A stretch of 64,000 nt of DNA from Phytohabitans flavus (GTDB lineage Bacteria > Actinomycetota > Actinomycetes > Mycobacteriales > Micromonosporaceae), in assembly GCF_011764545.1 (NCBI RefSeq), contig NZ_AP022870.1, positions 1,162,001-1,226,000 on the forward strand. The letters are read 5' to 3'. A program made the translations under genes and the position numbers. This document shows, in pieces, positions 21,432 to 31,102 of the stretch. Below the pieces are notes generated by a model. The model searched no databases. It saw only the letters and a list, made by a program, of their open reading frames with translations, and was not told the DNA's origin. The number at the start of each line of letters is the position of its first letter. The stretch's first letter is position 1.

Positions 21432-23569
21432 ATGGCAACCCTCGACGCGCACCATGTGCCGCCGGACCTGCAGAACCTGCTCATGATGCTGGTCGGCAAC
21501 AAGTGGCCCACCGGACACGAGGAACTCCTGCGCACCGAGTCACTGGCCTGGCACGAGGTCGCCGCGGCCGTCCACGAGTACGCGCCCCGGCTCGCCGAGG
21601 CACGCCAGGCGATCCAGGATGGGCTCGCCGGGCCGGTCCGGGAGGTGCTCGACCAGTACATGGCGGGTTTGGTCGGCTCCGGCGAGCACGACGAGCACGC
21701 GGTGCTTCCGGTGCTGGCGTCCTGTTGCGAGTCGGCCGCGCACACTCTCTGGGAGCTCGCCGCCGAGATCGAGCGGCTGCGCATCACCATCATCGTGCTG
21801 CTGATCATCCTCGCCATCCAGCTCGCGATCGACATGTTCTGGCTGCTGTTCGGCGGCGCAGCTGCGGCCGTCGAACACATGATCGCCACGCGCGTGACCA
21901 TCATGCAGTGGATCCGGCGCGCGCTCGCCAGCATCCTGACGCGTGTCGCTGAGTCGGTGCTGGCACAGGTCGGTGTGGGTCTGCTGGCGGAAGTGATCCT
22001 GCTGGGCCGCGGACACATCACCGAGATCAAGGGCGAGGCGCTGCGTACCGCTGCGATGAACGGCGCGGTGGGCAGCGCGACCGGCTCTGTCTTCGGCCTG
22101 GCCGGTGGCGCGGCACGCAACAAGCTGCTCAAGGCGGGCGCGAACATTCGGTGGCTCCAGCACTCCGCCACGAAGTCCGCGATGACGGTCGCGTTCGGCC
22201 CGCTGCAGGGGATGATCGAGGCGATAGCGCAGGACGCCGCCGCGGGTATACCGCCATCCAACTGGGTCGCCGGCGCCGCCAACGGCACCTTCAACGCCGC
22301 CTGGGGCGCCCGGCACGCCGCCATGAACCCGGCCAACAAGACCCCGATCCAGCCCGGCGACTACTTGGAGGAGGCGCTACACCGGTACATCGCCAAGTCG
22401 GCAGGCCCGGCTGGCGCAGCCGGCCTCGGCGTTCCTCCACCGCCGAACGTGAACCCGACTCCGACCCCCGCGCCGGGGACGGCTGGTACGACGCCGCCGC
22501 CCAACCCGACGCCGGCCCCGCGGCCGGAGTCCCCTCCGCCGCCGGATGCGGGTCCGCGGCCGGATGGCGGCCCGCAGCCCGCGCCGGCTCAGCCGCCGGG
22601 CGCATCCGGGCCCGCGCAACCGGTGCCCGGCCAGACTCCTGTCGCGTCCGGCGCGGCCTCTCCGCCGCGCGGAGCGGCGGAGAAACCGCCGTCACCGGAA
22701 CCGTCGCCCAGCGACCGGCCGCCCGCGGAGGCGCCGAGTCCGGTGGACGCGCTCCCCGGCAGCCCTCGCGACGCGACACCCGAGCCGTCGTCGCCAGCGG
22801 CGTCCACTGTGTACCTGTCGGCGGAGGGCGGATCGCAGATGCCGTCGCCGGACGGCTCATGGGCGTCCTCGCCCGCGACGTCTTCGGCGGACCTGCCGGG
22901 GGAGAGCGGCGGCGACGTCGGGGCGTTGCCGTCCGACGGCTCGGCTGGTTCGCCGGCTCCGTCGGTCGCGGCGGGGAGGGGCCGTCCGCGCCCGGGTCCG
23001 ACGGATCGCCGTCGGCCGGGGAAGGTCCATCGGGATCCGTCTCGGACGGATTGCCGTCGGTCTTGGAGGGTCCGTCCGGGCCAGTCTCGGATGGATTGCT
23101 GTGGGCGGAGGAAGGCCCGTCGGGCGGATCGCCGGCCGACGGCAGATGGGCGGGACCGCAGGAAGGCCCCTCGCCATACCTGTACGACTCGCCGCAGGGC
23201 TCTTCGCTGTCCCTGTCCGAGCGGTCAGAGCACTCCACTGTGTACTGGTCTGCCGACGAAGGATTCGGTGCCTCGCCTCGGGAGTCGTCCATCTACCTGC
23301 CGGCCGACGACGGGTCGGACCTGCCGCCGGTCGCGGCGAGCCCGTCGCGGTCCGATTCGCCACCCGTCAGCCCGGTCCCGTCCCGGCCCGACACACCCAC
23401 GGAGGCACCGCGGCCGGTCGCTGGCCCTCCGCGCTCGCCGACCCCGCCCCCCACGCCGGTGGAGCCTAGAGCGGTGCCGTCCGAGGACCTGCCCGATCAG
23501 GCACCGGCACCGGAGCCGGAGCCGCTGACGGCCCCGGCCGGCCTACCCGAAGCGGCCCGCGTCACGTAG
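21432..23569 (+). CDS. Type VII secreted polymorphic-toxin-like protein, Pro-rich C-terminus (one frameshift)
   Basis: About 712 residues. The N-terminal helical ESX domain opens 'PPDLQNLLMMLVGNKWPTGHE'-like, with the same spacing as the giant protein at 53017. Hydrophobic helices ('ITIIVLLIILAIQLAIDMFW') and a Gly/Ala pore-like stretch follow to about residue 300. The rest is Pro/Ser/Glu-rich. A G run at 22973-22976 has lost a base; repair joins 'SVAAG' to 'EGPSAPGSDG' and ends at 23569. Three degenerate copies of an S-T-V-Y-x-S-A-D/E motif occur. No enzymatic toxin domain is visible, so this may be a decoy, a structural effector or a toxin that lost its warhead. Confidence 0.7.
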
Positions 23570-23995
23570 CGGCGGGCGACCAGTCGGCAACGATTGAACC
23601 GGGTTTGGGCACTGGACCGTCTCGGGGGCAGGTACGCCAGGCAGCCCGCTGGCGAATGGCCGCAGGGCCCTTGTGCCGGCTGACATTCGACGAACCGGCC
23701 GCGTGCTCGTGGACAAGGCGCCCGGCGAACCAGGTCTGCTGGATGGCCGCCGAGAGGTCGAGAGCCTGGCCGGCGGCAAGCGCTCCCTGGAACGCCGGAT
23801 CCGGGTTGCGGCGGGTAACCATGGTTCGATACTGAGCCACGGGTCAGGTACCGGCGCGGCAACGGGCCAGTCCGACCCCGCCGCCGCTCCGCTCGCCGCG
23901 AGTTCACGCAACGGCCAGATACGGCTTATGTACTGGTCCTGGACCTGCTGGGCAATGACCTCGTTCATGGCGTGCGGAAACCAGAGGGCCGGCAC
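23562..23995 (-). CDS. Hypothetical protein (one frameshift, uncertain)
   Basis: A candidate of about 145 residues, convergent with the toxin-like gene and overlapping its stop by 8 bases. The N-terminal half ('MNEVIAQQVQDQYISRIWPL', ATG at 23968) and the C-terminal half ('AQYRTMVTRRNPDPAFQGAL', 'LSAAIQQTWFAGRLVHEH') lie in different frames. One added base near 23846-23850 joins them at 'PVPDPWAQYRTM'. Codon use is coding-like, but I recognise no family. It could be an immunity-type neighbour or an old remnant. Confidence 0.4.
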
Positions 23996-24008
23996 CGCGG
24001 CTGACGCG

Positions 24009-24048
24009 GGAAGGGCCCGGGAGCGTGACTGTTCTCCCGGGCCCTTCC
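24009..24048 (-). terminator. Strong intrinsic-type terminator hairpin
   Basis: A perfect 15-base inverted repeat (24009-24023 with 24034-24048) with a 10-base loop. It sits 11 bases past the stop of the secreted hydrolase gene, which reads leftwards into it. Confidence 0.85.
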
Positions 24049-24058
24049 GTCGTGGTTC

Positions 24059-25648
24059 TTACCGGCCGATCAGCTCCTGCAGCTCAGCGCGGGTGATGCT
24101 GGTGGTGGACGGCGGCGCGGGCTCGCCGGTCGGGTTCGGCTGCGGTATGGGGTGGCACCGCTTGTCGGACTGGTTGCCGTCCAGCCGCTGCGGCAGGGCG
24201 CCGGTCGCCAAGTACGCCGCAACCGTGTTGTCGATGCACTCCGCACCGTTGAGCGACCCGGCGTGCGTCGTGCCGCCGTACCCCTCGACCAGCGCTGAAT
24301 TCGGGAAGCGCTTGCGTACCTCCAGACTGCCGGTGAACGGCGTTGCCGCGTCGTGCGTCTCGCTGATCAGCAGGATCGGCGGTGCCTTCGAGCCGTTGAC
24401 CTGGACCGGCGTGCCGGCCTTGGCGCCCCAGGAGACGCACGGCGCGTTGTACCAGGCGTTGTTCCAGGTGGAGAAGGGGTGCTCGGTGTGGATCCGCCAG
24501 TTGTCCTGCTGCCAGGTGGACCAGCTTGTGGGCCACTGCACGTCGGTGCACTGCACACCGAGGTAGATGGCGTAACCGTTGTCCGCCCCCGGCGCGCCCG
24601 GCGGGGCGTACCTGGCCAGTAGCGGCTCCGTGTCTCCTTCGTTGACCCAGGCCGCGAACGTCGCGGCGGTGTCCTCCCAGCCGAAGACGTAGTAGGCGGC
24701 CGAGAGGAAGATGTCGTTCCACTCGGTCGGGCCGATCTTGCCGGCGGCCGGCGCCGTGCGCAGCTTCTCCAGGGTGTCGTAGTACTTCGCCTTCACCGCG
24801 TCGGCCGAGGCGCCGAGGTGGTAGACGGAGTCGTACTTCGCGACCCAGGCGAAGAAGACCTCGATGTTCTTGTCGAACTGGACGTCCTGGTCGAGGTTCG
24901 CCTCGTACCACACCCGGGAGGGATCAACGTTGCCGTCGAGCACCATGCGGCGCACCTTGTCGGGGTGCTGCGTGGCGTAGACCTGGCCGAGGTACGTGCC
25001 GTACGAGAAGCCGTAGAAGTTGATCTGCTCGGCGGCCAGCGCCTTGCGGATGCTCTCCATGTCGGCGACCGTGTCGGTCGTCTTCAGGTGGTCGAGCAGC
25101 GGGCCGCCGGCGCGGTCACACGCCTCGGCGTACGCGTTGGTCCTGGCCAGCCAGGTCTTTTCCAGCGACCCGGTGACCGGCACGAAGTAGGGCCGGTTGT
25201 ACCCGAAATACTCCGTGTCGCAGGTCAGCGACGGCTCGCTGGATCCGACTCCGCGCGGGTCGAAGCCGATCCAGTCGTAGTCCTCACCGACGCCGTCCGG
25301 TACGAACTCGCCGAGTACCGCCCAGATCAGGCCGGATCCGCCTGGGCCACCGGGGTTGGTCAGCATGACACCCTGGTAGTCCGCAGCCGGCGACTTCGCC
25401 TTGATGCGCGAGATCGCCAGCTTGATCTTCGTGCCGTCCGGCTTGCTGTAGTCCAGTGGGACCTCCACGAAACCGCACTCGGCGCCGCGAGACGCCAGTA
25501 CGGGGTTCTCGCAGATGCCCCAGGAGATGGGTGGCGGTGTGTACCCGCTGGAGCCCCGACCAGTGGCCTGCGCCGCGCCGGAGCTTACGCCGGCCGTAAG
25601 CACGAGCCCGATCGCTGAGGCGACGGTGGCCGCCAGGATCCTTCTCAT
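24059..25648 (-). CDS. Secreted alpha/beta-hydrolase, tripeptidyl aminopeptidase type (S33)
   Basis: 529 residues from the ATG at 25648 (AAGG upstream), with a signal peptide ending near 'SSGAAQATG'. Nucleophile elbow 'YGFSYGTYLGQ', oxyanion region 'MLTNPGGPGGSG' and C-terminal catalytic segment 'TPFTGSLEVRKRFPNS' and 'YGGTTHAGSL' match the Streptomyces Tap/SlpD/SlpE family, which removes N-terminal tripeptides from secreted proteins. 'WIGFDPRGVGSSEP' is also characteristic. Its leader overlies a perfect 40-base palindrome, so expression or mRNA stability may be governed there. Confidence 0.88.
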   Translation of the reverse strand: MRRILAATVASAIGLVLTAGVSSGAAQATGRGSSGYTPPPISWGICENPVLASRGAECGFVEVPLDYSKPDGTKIKLAISRIKAKSPAADYQGVMLTNPGGPGGSGLIWAVLGEFVPDGVGEDYDWIGFDPRGVGSSEPSLTCDTEYFGYNRPYFVPVTGSLEKTWLARTNAYAEACDRAGGPLLDHLKTTDTVADMESIRKALAAEQINFYGFSYGTYLGQVYATQHPDKVRRMVLDGNVDPSRVWYEANLDQDVQFDKNIEVFFAWVAKYDSVYHLGASADAVKAKYYDTLEKLRTAPAAGKIGPTEWNDIFLSAAYYVFGWEDTAATFAAWVNEGDTEPLLARYAPPGAPGADNGYAIYLGVQCTDVQWPTSWSTWQQDNWRIHTEHPFSTWNNAWYNAPCVSWGAKAGTPVQVNGSKAPPILLISETHDAATPFTGSLEVRKRFPNSALVEGYGGTTHAGSLNGAECIDNTVAAYLATGALPQRLDGNQSDKRCHPIPQPNPTGEPAPPSTTSITRAELQELIGR

Positions 25649-25660
25649 CCCTTGCCTTTC

Positions 25661-25700
25661 GGTCCGTCTCGCCACCCGGATCCGGGTGGCGAGACGGACC
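25661..25700. promoter_or_regulatory. Perfect 40-base palindrome in the 5' region of the secreted hydrolase
   Basis: Bases 25661-25680 are the exact reverse complement of 25681-25700, with no spacer. The element ends 13 bases before the hydrolase start codon, in the divergent region shared with the methyltransferase gene. It could be an operator for a symmetric dimer or a leader hairpin masking the ribosome site; an AT-rich -10-like stretch ('tatagatac' read on +) lies just beyond. Confidence 0.7.
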
Positions 25701-25913
25701 ATATAGATACAGGGATAGACGCGTATCTGGTCGTTTCGTCGACGCTGCGTATGCGCCCGTATCCGCGCAGCAGTCGGGGGAGATCCGTCAGCGAGGTGTG
25801 ATGGTCAAACGGTCGATCAGGCCGTCGCGGAGAGCGTTGTCCATCAGTCGCCGATCGGATACGTATCCCGGCGGTGTTGGCTTGCCTGACCCTTGAACGG
25901 AAGGCGAGTGCTG

Positions 25914-26917
25914 GTGGACACGACCGGACCCCTGGAACGACTCGCGCTGGCGGTCCGCGCGCGGCGATACATCTCGGCCTGGTCGGCCAGCGCGCAGGCC
26001 CTGACGCTGTTGGTCGCGCTGGACGAGCGGGGCTGGACCCGTCTCCTCGCCGAGCCGCGCGACCTCGACGCGCTGGCGGACTTCTCGGGTCTCCCACTCA
26101 ACCGGGTGCGTGATCTGGTGGCCGTCCTCGATGCGCATGGCATAGCCGAGTGGCACGACGGGAAGGTACGGCTGAGCCCGCCTTTCGAGGCGCTGTCCGC
26201 GGACGATGCCTGGGTCGGCCTGCGGGACGTGCTCGACCAGTCCATCGCCATGTCCCAGCTCGTCCGTAGTGCGGCCGTCATGCGCGAAGAGGTGTCGCTC
26301 ACCGAGGCAGAGGCGTTGACCATCGCCTGCGTGGCGGGCGGGCGGACCACCCGGGTCACCGTGGCGACGTACGAAAAGATCCTCGCTGAGCTGCCCGAGC
26401 TGAGGGAGAAGGCCCGCGCCGGACGGTATCTGGACGTCGGCTGCGGCATCGCCGGGGCGACACTCACCATGGCGACGATGTTTCCGGAGATGCGGGCGGT
26501 GGCCGTCGAGATCGTGCCCGCGATCGCCGGAGAGGCAACGTGTCGCGCCATGGCGCTCGGCGTGTGGAAGTGCGATGCATGGACGCGCGAGACCTCGACG
26601 AGGTGAACGCGTTCGACGCGGCCTTCTGGGCCCAGCCGTTCTTTCGCGAACCCGCGCGGGTGGCGACGCTGCACGTGATCCGGCGCGCCCTCAAGCCGGG
26701 CGGGCTGCTCGTCGTGCAGGAACTCGAGCGTGAGCCCGAAGCCGCCGACCTGCCCGCGTTCACCCTGCGGCGGCTTGTCTACCAGGGCTTGGGCGTGCCG
26801 TTCGCGCTGAGCGCCGAGCAACTCGCGGTGGAGGCCGAGTCCGCCGGCTTCGAGCTGGCTCGTCAGGCCGCCACCAGCTTCGGCCGCTTCGCGGTCCTGC
26901 GCCGGCCAGCGGAGTAG
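25914..26917 (+). CDS. Class I SAM-dependent methyltransferase, O-methyltransferase-like (one frameshift)
   Basis: About 334 residues, GTG at 25914, nine bases after GGAAGG. The N-terminal part is a winged-helix dimerisation domain of the plant/actinomycete O-methyltransferase group ('LADFSGLPLNRVRDLVAVLD'). The SAM motif is 'GRYLDVGCGIAGATLTMA'; later 'VIRRALKPGGLLVVQELE' is motif post-III. The frame breaks near the GG at 26559-26560, and an added base restores 'ALGRVEVRCMDARDL'. The usual active-site sequence is only partly recognisable, so the acceptor is unknown. A short-chain dehydrogenase gene follows 30 bases downstream. Confidence 0.75.
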
Positions 26918-26949
26918 TTGTTTTCGAAATCGAGAGTAGGGAAAGACGA

Positions 26950-27648
26950 ATGGGTACTGTTACGCTGCGCGACGCCGTCGTCTTCGTCAGCGGAGCCAAC
27001 CGGGGTATCGGGCGGGCGCTGGCCCGCGAGTTCGTCGCACGCGGCGCCGCCAAGGTCTACGGCGGGGCACGGGATCCGAAAAGCATCGAGGATCCAGGCG
27101 TGATCGCCGTACCACTCGACGTCACCGATCCGGACAAAGTCGAGGCCGCCGCGCGCGCCTGTGGTGACACGACGATCCTCGTCAACAACGCGGGTATCTT
27201 CCGCCGCGGTCCGCTGCTGGCGGCCGACTCGATCCAGGACGCGCGTGACGAGATGGCGACAAACTTCTTCGGAACCTTGCTCATGACGCGGGCTTTCGCG
27301 CCGGTGCTCGGGCGTAACGGAGGCGGCGCGATTGTCAATCTCCTATCCGTGCTCTCGTTCGTCAACTTCGCTCCGTGGGGTTCGTACAGCGCGTCGAAGG
27401 CGGCCGCCTGGTCGTTGACGAACTCGACTCGCGACGAACTCGCCGGCCAGGGCACGCATGTCATGGGTGTGCACTCTGCCCTCGTGGACACCGACATGAC
27501 CGACGGCTTGAACACGATGCCGAAGCTGCCCGTGGAGGTGTTCGCCGGGCAGACGTTGGACGGTCTCGAGGCAGGCAGGAGCGAAATCCTGCTCGACGAC
27601 TTCACCCGCGAGATGAAGGGCAAGCTCGCCTCGCTCCCGGCCGCCTGA
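26950..27648 (+). CDS. Short-chain dehydrogenase/reductase
   Basis: 232 residues. Cofactor motif 'VSGANRGIGRALARE' (TGxxxGxG class), 'LVNNAGIF', catalytic Ser in 'NLLSVLSFV' and the Tyr-Lys pair in 'YSASKAAAW' are intact. The lack of an N-terminal acidic residue after strand 2 and 'YGGARDPKS' suggest NADPH use. Probably co-transcribed with the methyltransferase; together they could modify a small molecule, but no larger biosynthetic cluster is evident. Confidence 0.88.
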   Translation: MGTVTLRDAVVFVSGANRGIGRALAREFVARGAAKVYGGARDPKSIEDPGVIAVPLDVTDPDKVEAAARACGDTTILVNNAGIFRRGPLLAADSIQDARDEMATNFFGTLLMTRAFAPVLGRNGGGAIVNLLSVLSFVNFAPWGSYSASKAAAWSLTNSTRDELAGQGTHVMGVHSALVDTDMTDGLNTMPKLPVEVFAGQTLDGLEAGRSEILLDDFTREMKGKLASLPAA

Positions 27649-27758
27649 ACAAGGGCCGCGGCGAATTGCCTCGGGTCTCCGGACGTGAACCGCTTGCGCG
27701 GCGTGGACGTCTGGAGGGCGTGGGACCCATACCCACGCGGAACCCAGGAAAGGGAAAC

Positions 27759-28741
27759 ATGTTGCGAACTGCGTTCAAGCTATCTGGGATAAGAATCCTG
27801 ATGGCTGGTCTGCTCGCTGTCAGTGCTCTCGCGGCGTGCAGTTCGGACCCGTCGCCATCGCAGTCGGCAGCGCCGAATCAATCTGCCGGTGCCGCGCCGC
27901 CAGCGTTTGCGCTGAATTCTGGCAGTGAGCTGAAGGAGCTTGCCGACTTTCGATGCTTTGCTGGACAGCTATGCGCCTTCTCGGCGAAGGACTTTGGGGG
28001 AGGGAAGGTGGTGGTGAACAGCGATGGTCCTGATGACGAGCTGGTCGACGTCCCGTTCAGTGCGAGGCAGGTCGATCTTTTTACCTTTGATTCTGGCGAC
28101 CTGGTCAACGATGCGATCGTCTCTGTCGTCAACAAGACCGAGATGTACTGCGCCTTCACTGTGAACGCGCAGACCGGCGACACGAGCAAGGCCGACCTGG
28201 TAACACAAACCGGCACCCCGTGGGAGGCGGTCGGACTAACCGTAGTCTCGCCTGGTGCGTTCGTGGGCGACCTGTCCAGGTCCCGCCTTGACAAGCTGTT
28301 CTCCTCGGTGTTCTGCGACAGCGAGCCGATCGTGGACAAGGACAATCGGATCATCGATCGGAAAACCCCGCTTGACCCTGACTTCAAGTGCCCCGACAAC
28401 AAGCTCTGCGTATACGAGACCAACGAGTTCGGTGGGAGGCACACGTATTCCATGAGTCGATCAATAGCCCGTTCGAGATCCTGGACGTGTCCCAGCTGGT
28501 GTTTCCTGGCGGGACACCTGTAAACGACCGCATCACCTCGGTCATCAACGGCACCAACCGTCAGTGCTTCCTTTCCGCGAGAGTTCAGTCCAAGAGCGGG
28601 ACGAGCGGAAGCAATACGAGGACGCCGGCCGGCACGCCGTGGAATTTCGACGCCACGGACATAGCGATTCAGGCCAAGGACCTGGTGAAGCTGGAAGGGC
28701 GACCCATCAACAACAGCATCTCCGCGATCTTCTGCCAGTAG
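27759..28741 (+). CDS. Lipoprotein with two I36 / crystallin-like repeats, paralogue of the 3405-4390 protein (one frameshift)
   Basis: About 327 residues; ATG at 27759 after AGGGAAAC. Lipobox 'LLAVSALAACS'. The two halves follow the plan of the first paralogue: 'CFAGQLCAFSAKDFGG' to 'NDAIVSVVNKTE', then 'CPDNKLCVYETNEFGG' to 'NDRITSVINGTN', ending 'NNSISAIFCQ'. The frame breaks in the GGG at 28434-28436; a fourth G gives 'NEFGGEAHVFHES', which aligns with '[13 protein letters not shown]' in the other copy and so validates the repair. Codon use is less GC-extreme than in neighbours, suggesting a distinct history. Confidence 0.75.
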
Positions 28742-28755
28742 CCGCGCATCTCACC

Positions 28756-28785
28756 GTGCTGGGTCGCCGTGCGACGGCCCAGCAC
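28756..28785. terminator. Hairpin between convergent lipoprotein and glycosyltransferase genes
   Basis: Arms of 8 bases (28756-28763 with 28778-28785) enclose an inner 4-base pairing. It lies between stops of converging genes, so it probably terminates both. Confidence 0.6.
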
Positions 28786-28799
28786 GGGCCTGTTCGCGG

Positions 28800-30068
28800 T
28801 CAGGCCTGGAATCGGGCCTTCTCGACGGCATCGGCGGCGTACGAGGCGCCCTCCTCCATTCGCATGGCGGCGGCGAGCGAGGCCGCCCGGCGCCGAGGCT
28901 CCTCCGCCATCAGCGCGCTGATCGCGTGCAGCAGCGACGTCTCGGTCAGGCGGGCGAACCGCAGCGCGCGTCCCGCTCCCATGCGCTCCAACCGGCTCGC
29001 CCAGAAAGGCTGGTCGAAGAAGACCGCGGCGACAACGGTCGGCAGTCCGGCTCCGACCGACGCGGCGGTGGTACCGGCGCCGCCGTGGTGGACGGCAACG
29101 CCGCATCGTGGCAACACCGCGGCGTGGTCGACCGCCGGCGTGACCCGGATCGGACCGTCCGGGTCGGGTGTGCCCGCGAGTTCGGTCCAGCCAGCACTGA
29201 CCAGCGCCCGCGCGTTGAGCTTCCGGCTGACGTTGGCGATCATCTGGAGCATCGCGTCGGGGTCGAGCACCGGCATGCTGCCGAAGCCGAAGTAGATCGG
29301 CGGATCGCCCGCGTCCAGCCACTGATCGAGGCCGGGATCGGTGGTCGCATCACCGAGGGCCCTGCGTTGAGCCTCGGACGGCTGGATGAACCCAGAGATG
29401 GGACGCCGCAGGTCCCAGCCGGTCAGCTCAGGTGTCAGGTACCGGCTGTACGCCTGGATCTCCGTAGCGTTGACGCGCGCCAGCCGTACCGAGGTGGGCT
29501 CGAACACCGGCGGCAGATTCAGCAGCGAACGCAGCCGTGCGACGTCGCGGCTCATCGACTTCCAGGTGGCCCGCTCGACGTACCAGTGGCTGGCCGCGCG
29601 AAGCCAGCCGGGGAGCTGGCGGGTCGTCGCCAGCACCGCGGGGTACGCGGGATTGGCGCGCAACGGTGCGTGGTGCAGGGTGACGATCGGAACGTCGAGG
29701 GCCTCCGCGATGCAGGCCGCGTCGTCTTCGCTGTGCTTGCCCGCGATCAGCAGATCCGCGCCCTGAGCGAGTGAGATCATCTCCATCTGCACGGTCGGTG
29801 CGGCCTCGCTGCGGATGCTGGCCAGGTGCTTCAGGAACGCGGTGCCGCTGCCCGAGGCCATGAGCTGTTGTCCCTGCGGCGACTGGAAGATGCTCCTCAT
29901 GTCGACACTGAGGGGAGCGGTCCGTACACCCAGCTTGGTGCCCAGCTCGACCAGATCGACGGGGGTGGCGAGCGTGACGTCATGCCCACGCATCCGAAGT
30001 TCGGCGGCCAAGACGGCCGCGGGTTGCACGTCGCCGCGAGTGCCCGCGGCATAGAACGCGATGCGCAC
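28800..30068 (-). CDS. Macrolide-type UDP/TDP-glycosyltransferase (GT1)
   Basis: 422 residues, GTG start after GAAGGAG. N-terminal 'MRIAFYAAGTRGDVQPAAVL' and C-terminal donor-site motif 'VHHGGAGTTAASVGAGLP', followed by 'FFDQPFWASRLERMGAG', are diagnostic of the EryCIII/vancomycin-type GT-B family. It transfers a nucleotide sugar to a natural product or sterol-like acceptor in the cytoplasm. No sugar-nucleotide or polyketide genes are close. It lies 66 bases downstream of an ECF sigma gene on the same strand. A paralogue is at 35904-37097. Confidence 0.88.
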   Translation of the reverse strand: MRIAFYAAGTRGDVQPAAVLAAELRMRGHDVTLATPVDLVELGTKLGVRTAPLSVDMRSIFQSPQGQQLMASGSGTAFLKHLASIRSEAAPTVQMEMISLAQGADLLIAGKHSEDDAACIAEALDVPIVTLHHAPLRANPAYPAVLATTRQLPGWLRAASHWYVERATWKSMSRDVARLRSLLNLPPVFEPTSVRLARVNATEIQAYSRYLTPELTGWDLRRPISGFIQPSEAQRRALGDATTDPGLDQWLDAGDPPIYFGFGSMPVLDPDAMLQMIANVSRKLNARALVSAGWTELAGTPDPDGPIRVTPAVDHAAVLPRCGVAVHHGGAGTTAASVGAGLPTVVAAVFFDQPFWASRLERMGAGRALRFARLTETSLLHAISALMAEEPRRRAASLAAAMRMEEGASYAADAVEKARFQA

Positions 30069-30134
30069 GATCTCTCCTTCGACAGCCTCCCTGGCCTCCT
30101 AGGCGATCGTGACCGGATGACATAGATGCCTGGT

Positions 30135-30701
30135 CTACGAGCAGTGGAAGGGGCTGGCACGGCAAAGGCGCGGCGCAGTCGCCCGCGCCGCGCTTTTGGC
30201 CTGATTGAGCCGGCTCCGGACGGTCCCCACCGGGATGCCGCACGGCGTCGCGATCTGCTCGTAGGACGAAACGCCGCTGAAGTACCGCAGCAGCGTCACG
30301 AGTCGCAGGGGCTCGGACAGGTCTGCCAACGCGCGCCAAAGCCACTCCCGCGTGGCTTCCTTCTCGAGAAGCTCCTCCGGTGACGGCTCTCGTGACGGCA
30401 GCTCCGCCTCGTCAAACCAACCCAGGGGAGCCGCATGCCGCGCTCGCAAGCGAGGCCAGCAGATGTTGCGGACGACGGTGCGTAGCCACGCGCCGATCGC
30501 ATCCGGATCGCGCACGTCCCCGATCCGCCGGAGAGCGATGACGGTCGCGTCCTGCACCGCGTCCTTGGCGTCCTCGGGATCCCGCAGAACGCTGAGCGCC
30601 GTGGCCATCATGCTTGCCCGGTGTCTTTCGATCAGCGCGCCAAGCGACGCGACGTCGCCGGCCTGCGCCGCGTACACCAGATCCCTCTCCAGCACGTGCA
30701 T
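30135..30701 (-). CDS. ECF RNA polymerase sigma factor
   Basis: 188 residues from the ATG at 30701 with a GGGAGG site 8 bases upstream. Region 2 is 'RHRASMMATALSVLRDPEDAKDAVQDATVIAL'-like with 'WLRTVVRNICWPRLR'. Region 4 is 'LSEPLRLVTLLRYFSGVSSY' with the helix-turn-helix 'IPVGTVRSRLNQAKSA'. No anti-sigma gene is adjacent. The glycosyltransferase gene follows in the same direction. Confidence 0.85.
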   Translation of the reverse strand: MHVLERDLVYAAQAGDVASLGALIERHRASMMATALSVLRDPEDAKDAVQDATVIALRRIGDVRDPDAIGAWLRTVVRNICWPRLRARHAAPLGWFDEAELPSREPSPEELLEKEATREWLWRALADLSEPLRLVTLLRYFSGVSSYEQIATPCGIPVGTVRSRLNQAKSAARATAPRLCRASPFHCS

Positions 30702-30915
30702 AGAACTCGCCTCCCGGGACTCCCTTCCGCGGCCGCCTGAGACAAGCGTGAGTATCGTCCATCGGGCGTAGACGCGATGTAGATGACACTTGGCTATGTT
30801 CCACAGTGGGCAGCTTGTGGGCACTGCCCGTCGCTGGCGCGAGGTGACTGCCTCTCTCGACCGCCGGTGACTTTCGCCGGCTCATGATTCCCCCCCCGAC
30901 CTGGGCCGGCGTAGC

Positions 30916-30962
30916 GGCAGATGAGACACGCGTCAGCCCCCCTTTCGGGTGTCTCATCTGCC
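30916..30962. promoter_or_regulatory. 14-base inverted repeat in a divergent intergenic region
   Basis: A perfect 14-base repeat (30916-30929 with 30949-30962) with a 19-base loop containing a C6T3 run. Both flanking genes point away, so it is not an ordinary terminator. It may be an operator or a leader hairpin of the lipoprotein gene starting at 31103. The rest of 30702-31102 shows nothing else I can support. Confidence 0.5.
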
Positions 30963-31102
30963 GTCCTTTATGCGTTGCCAACTCTGCCCCGGGCCAAACG
31001 AGGCTCTCCTTTCAGATCGGTTGAACCACCCCCGGGATCGGCTCGTCTGGAGGTCGTACGGGCCGGAGACGCCGGACCGAGGACACTGTGGAGAGTTAGA
31101 AG

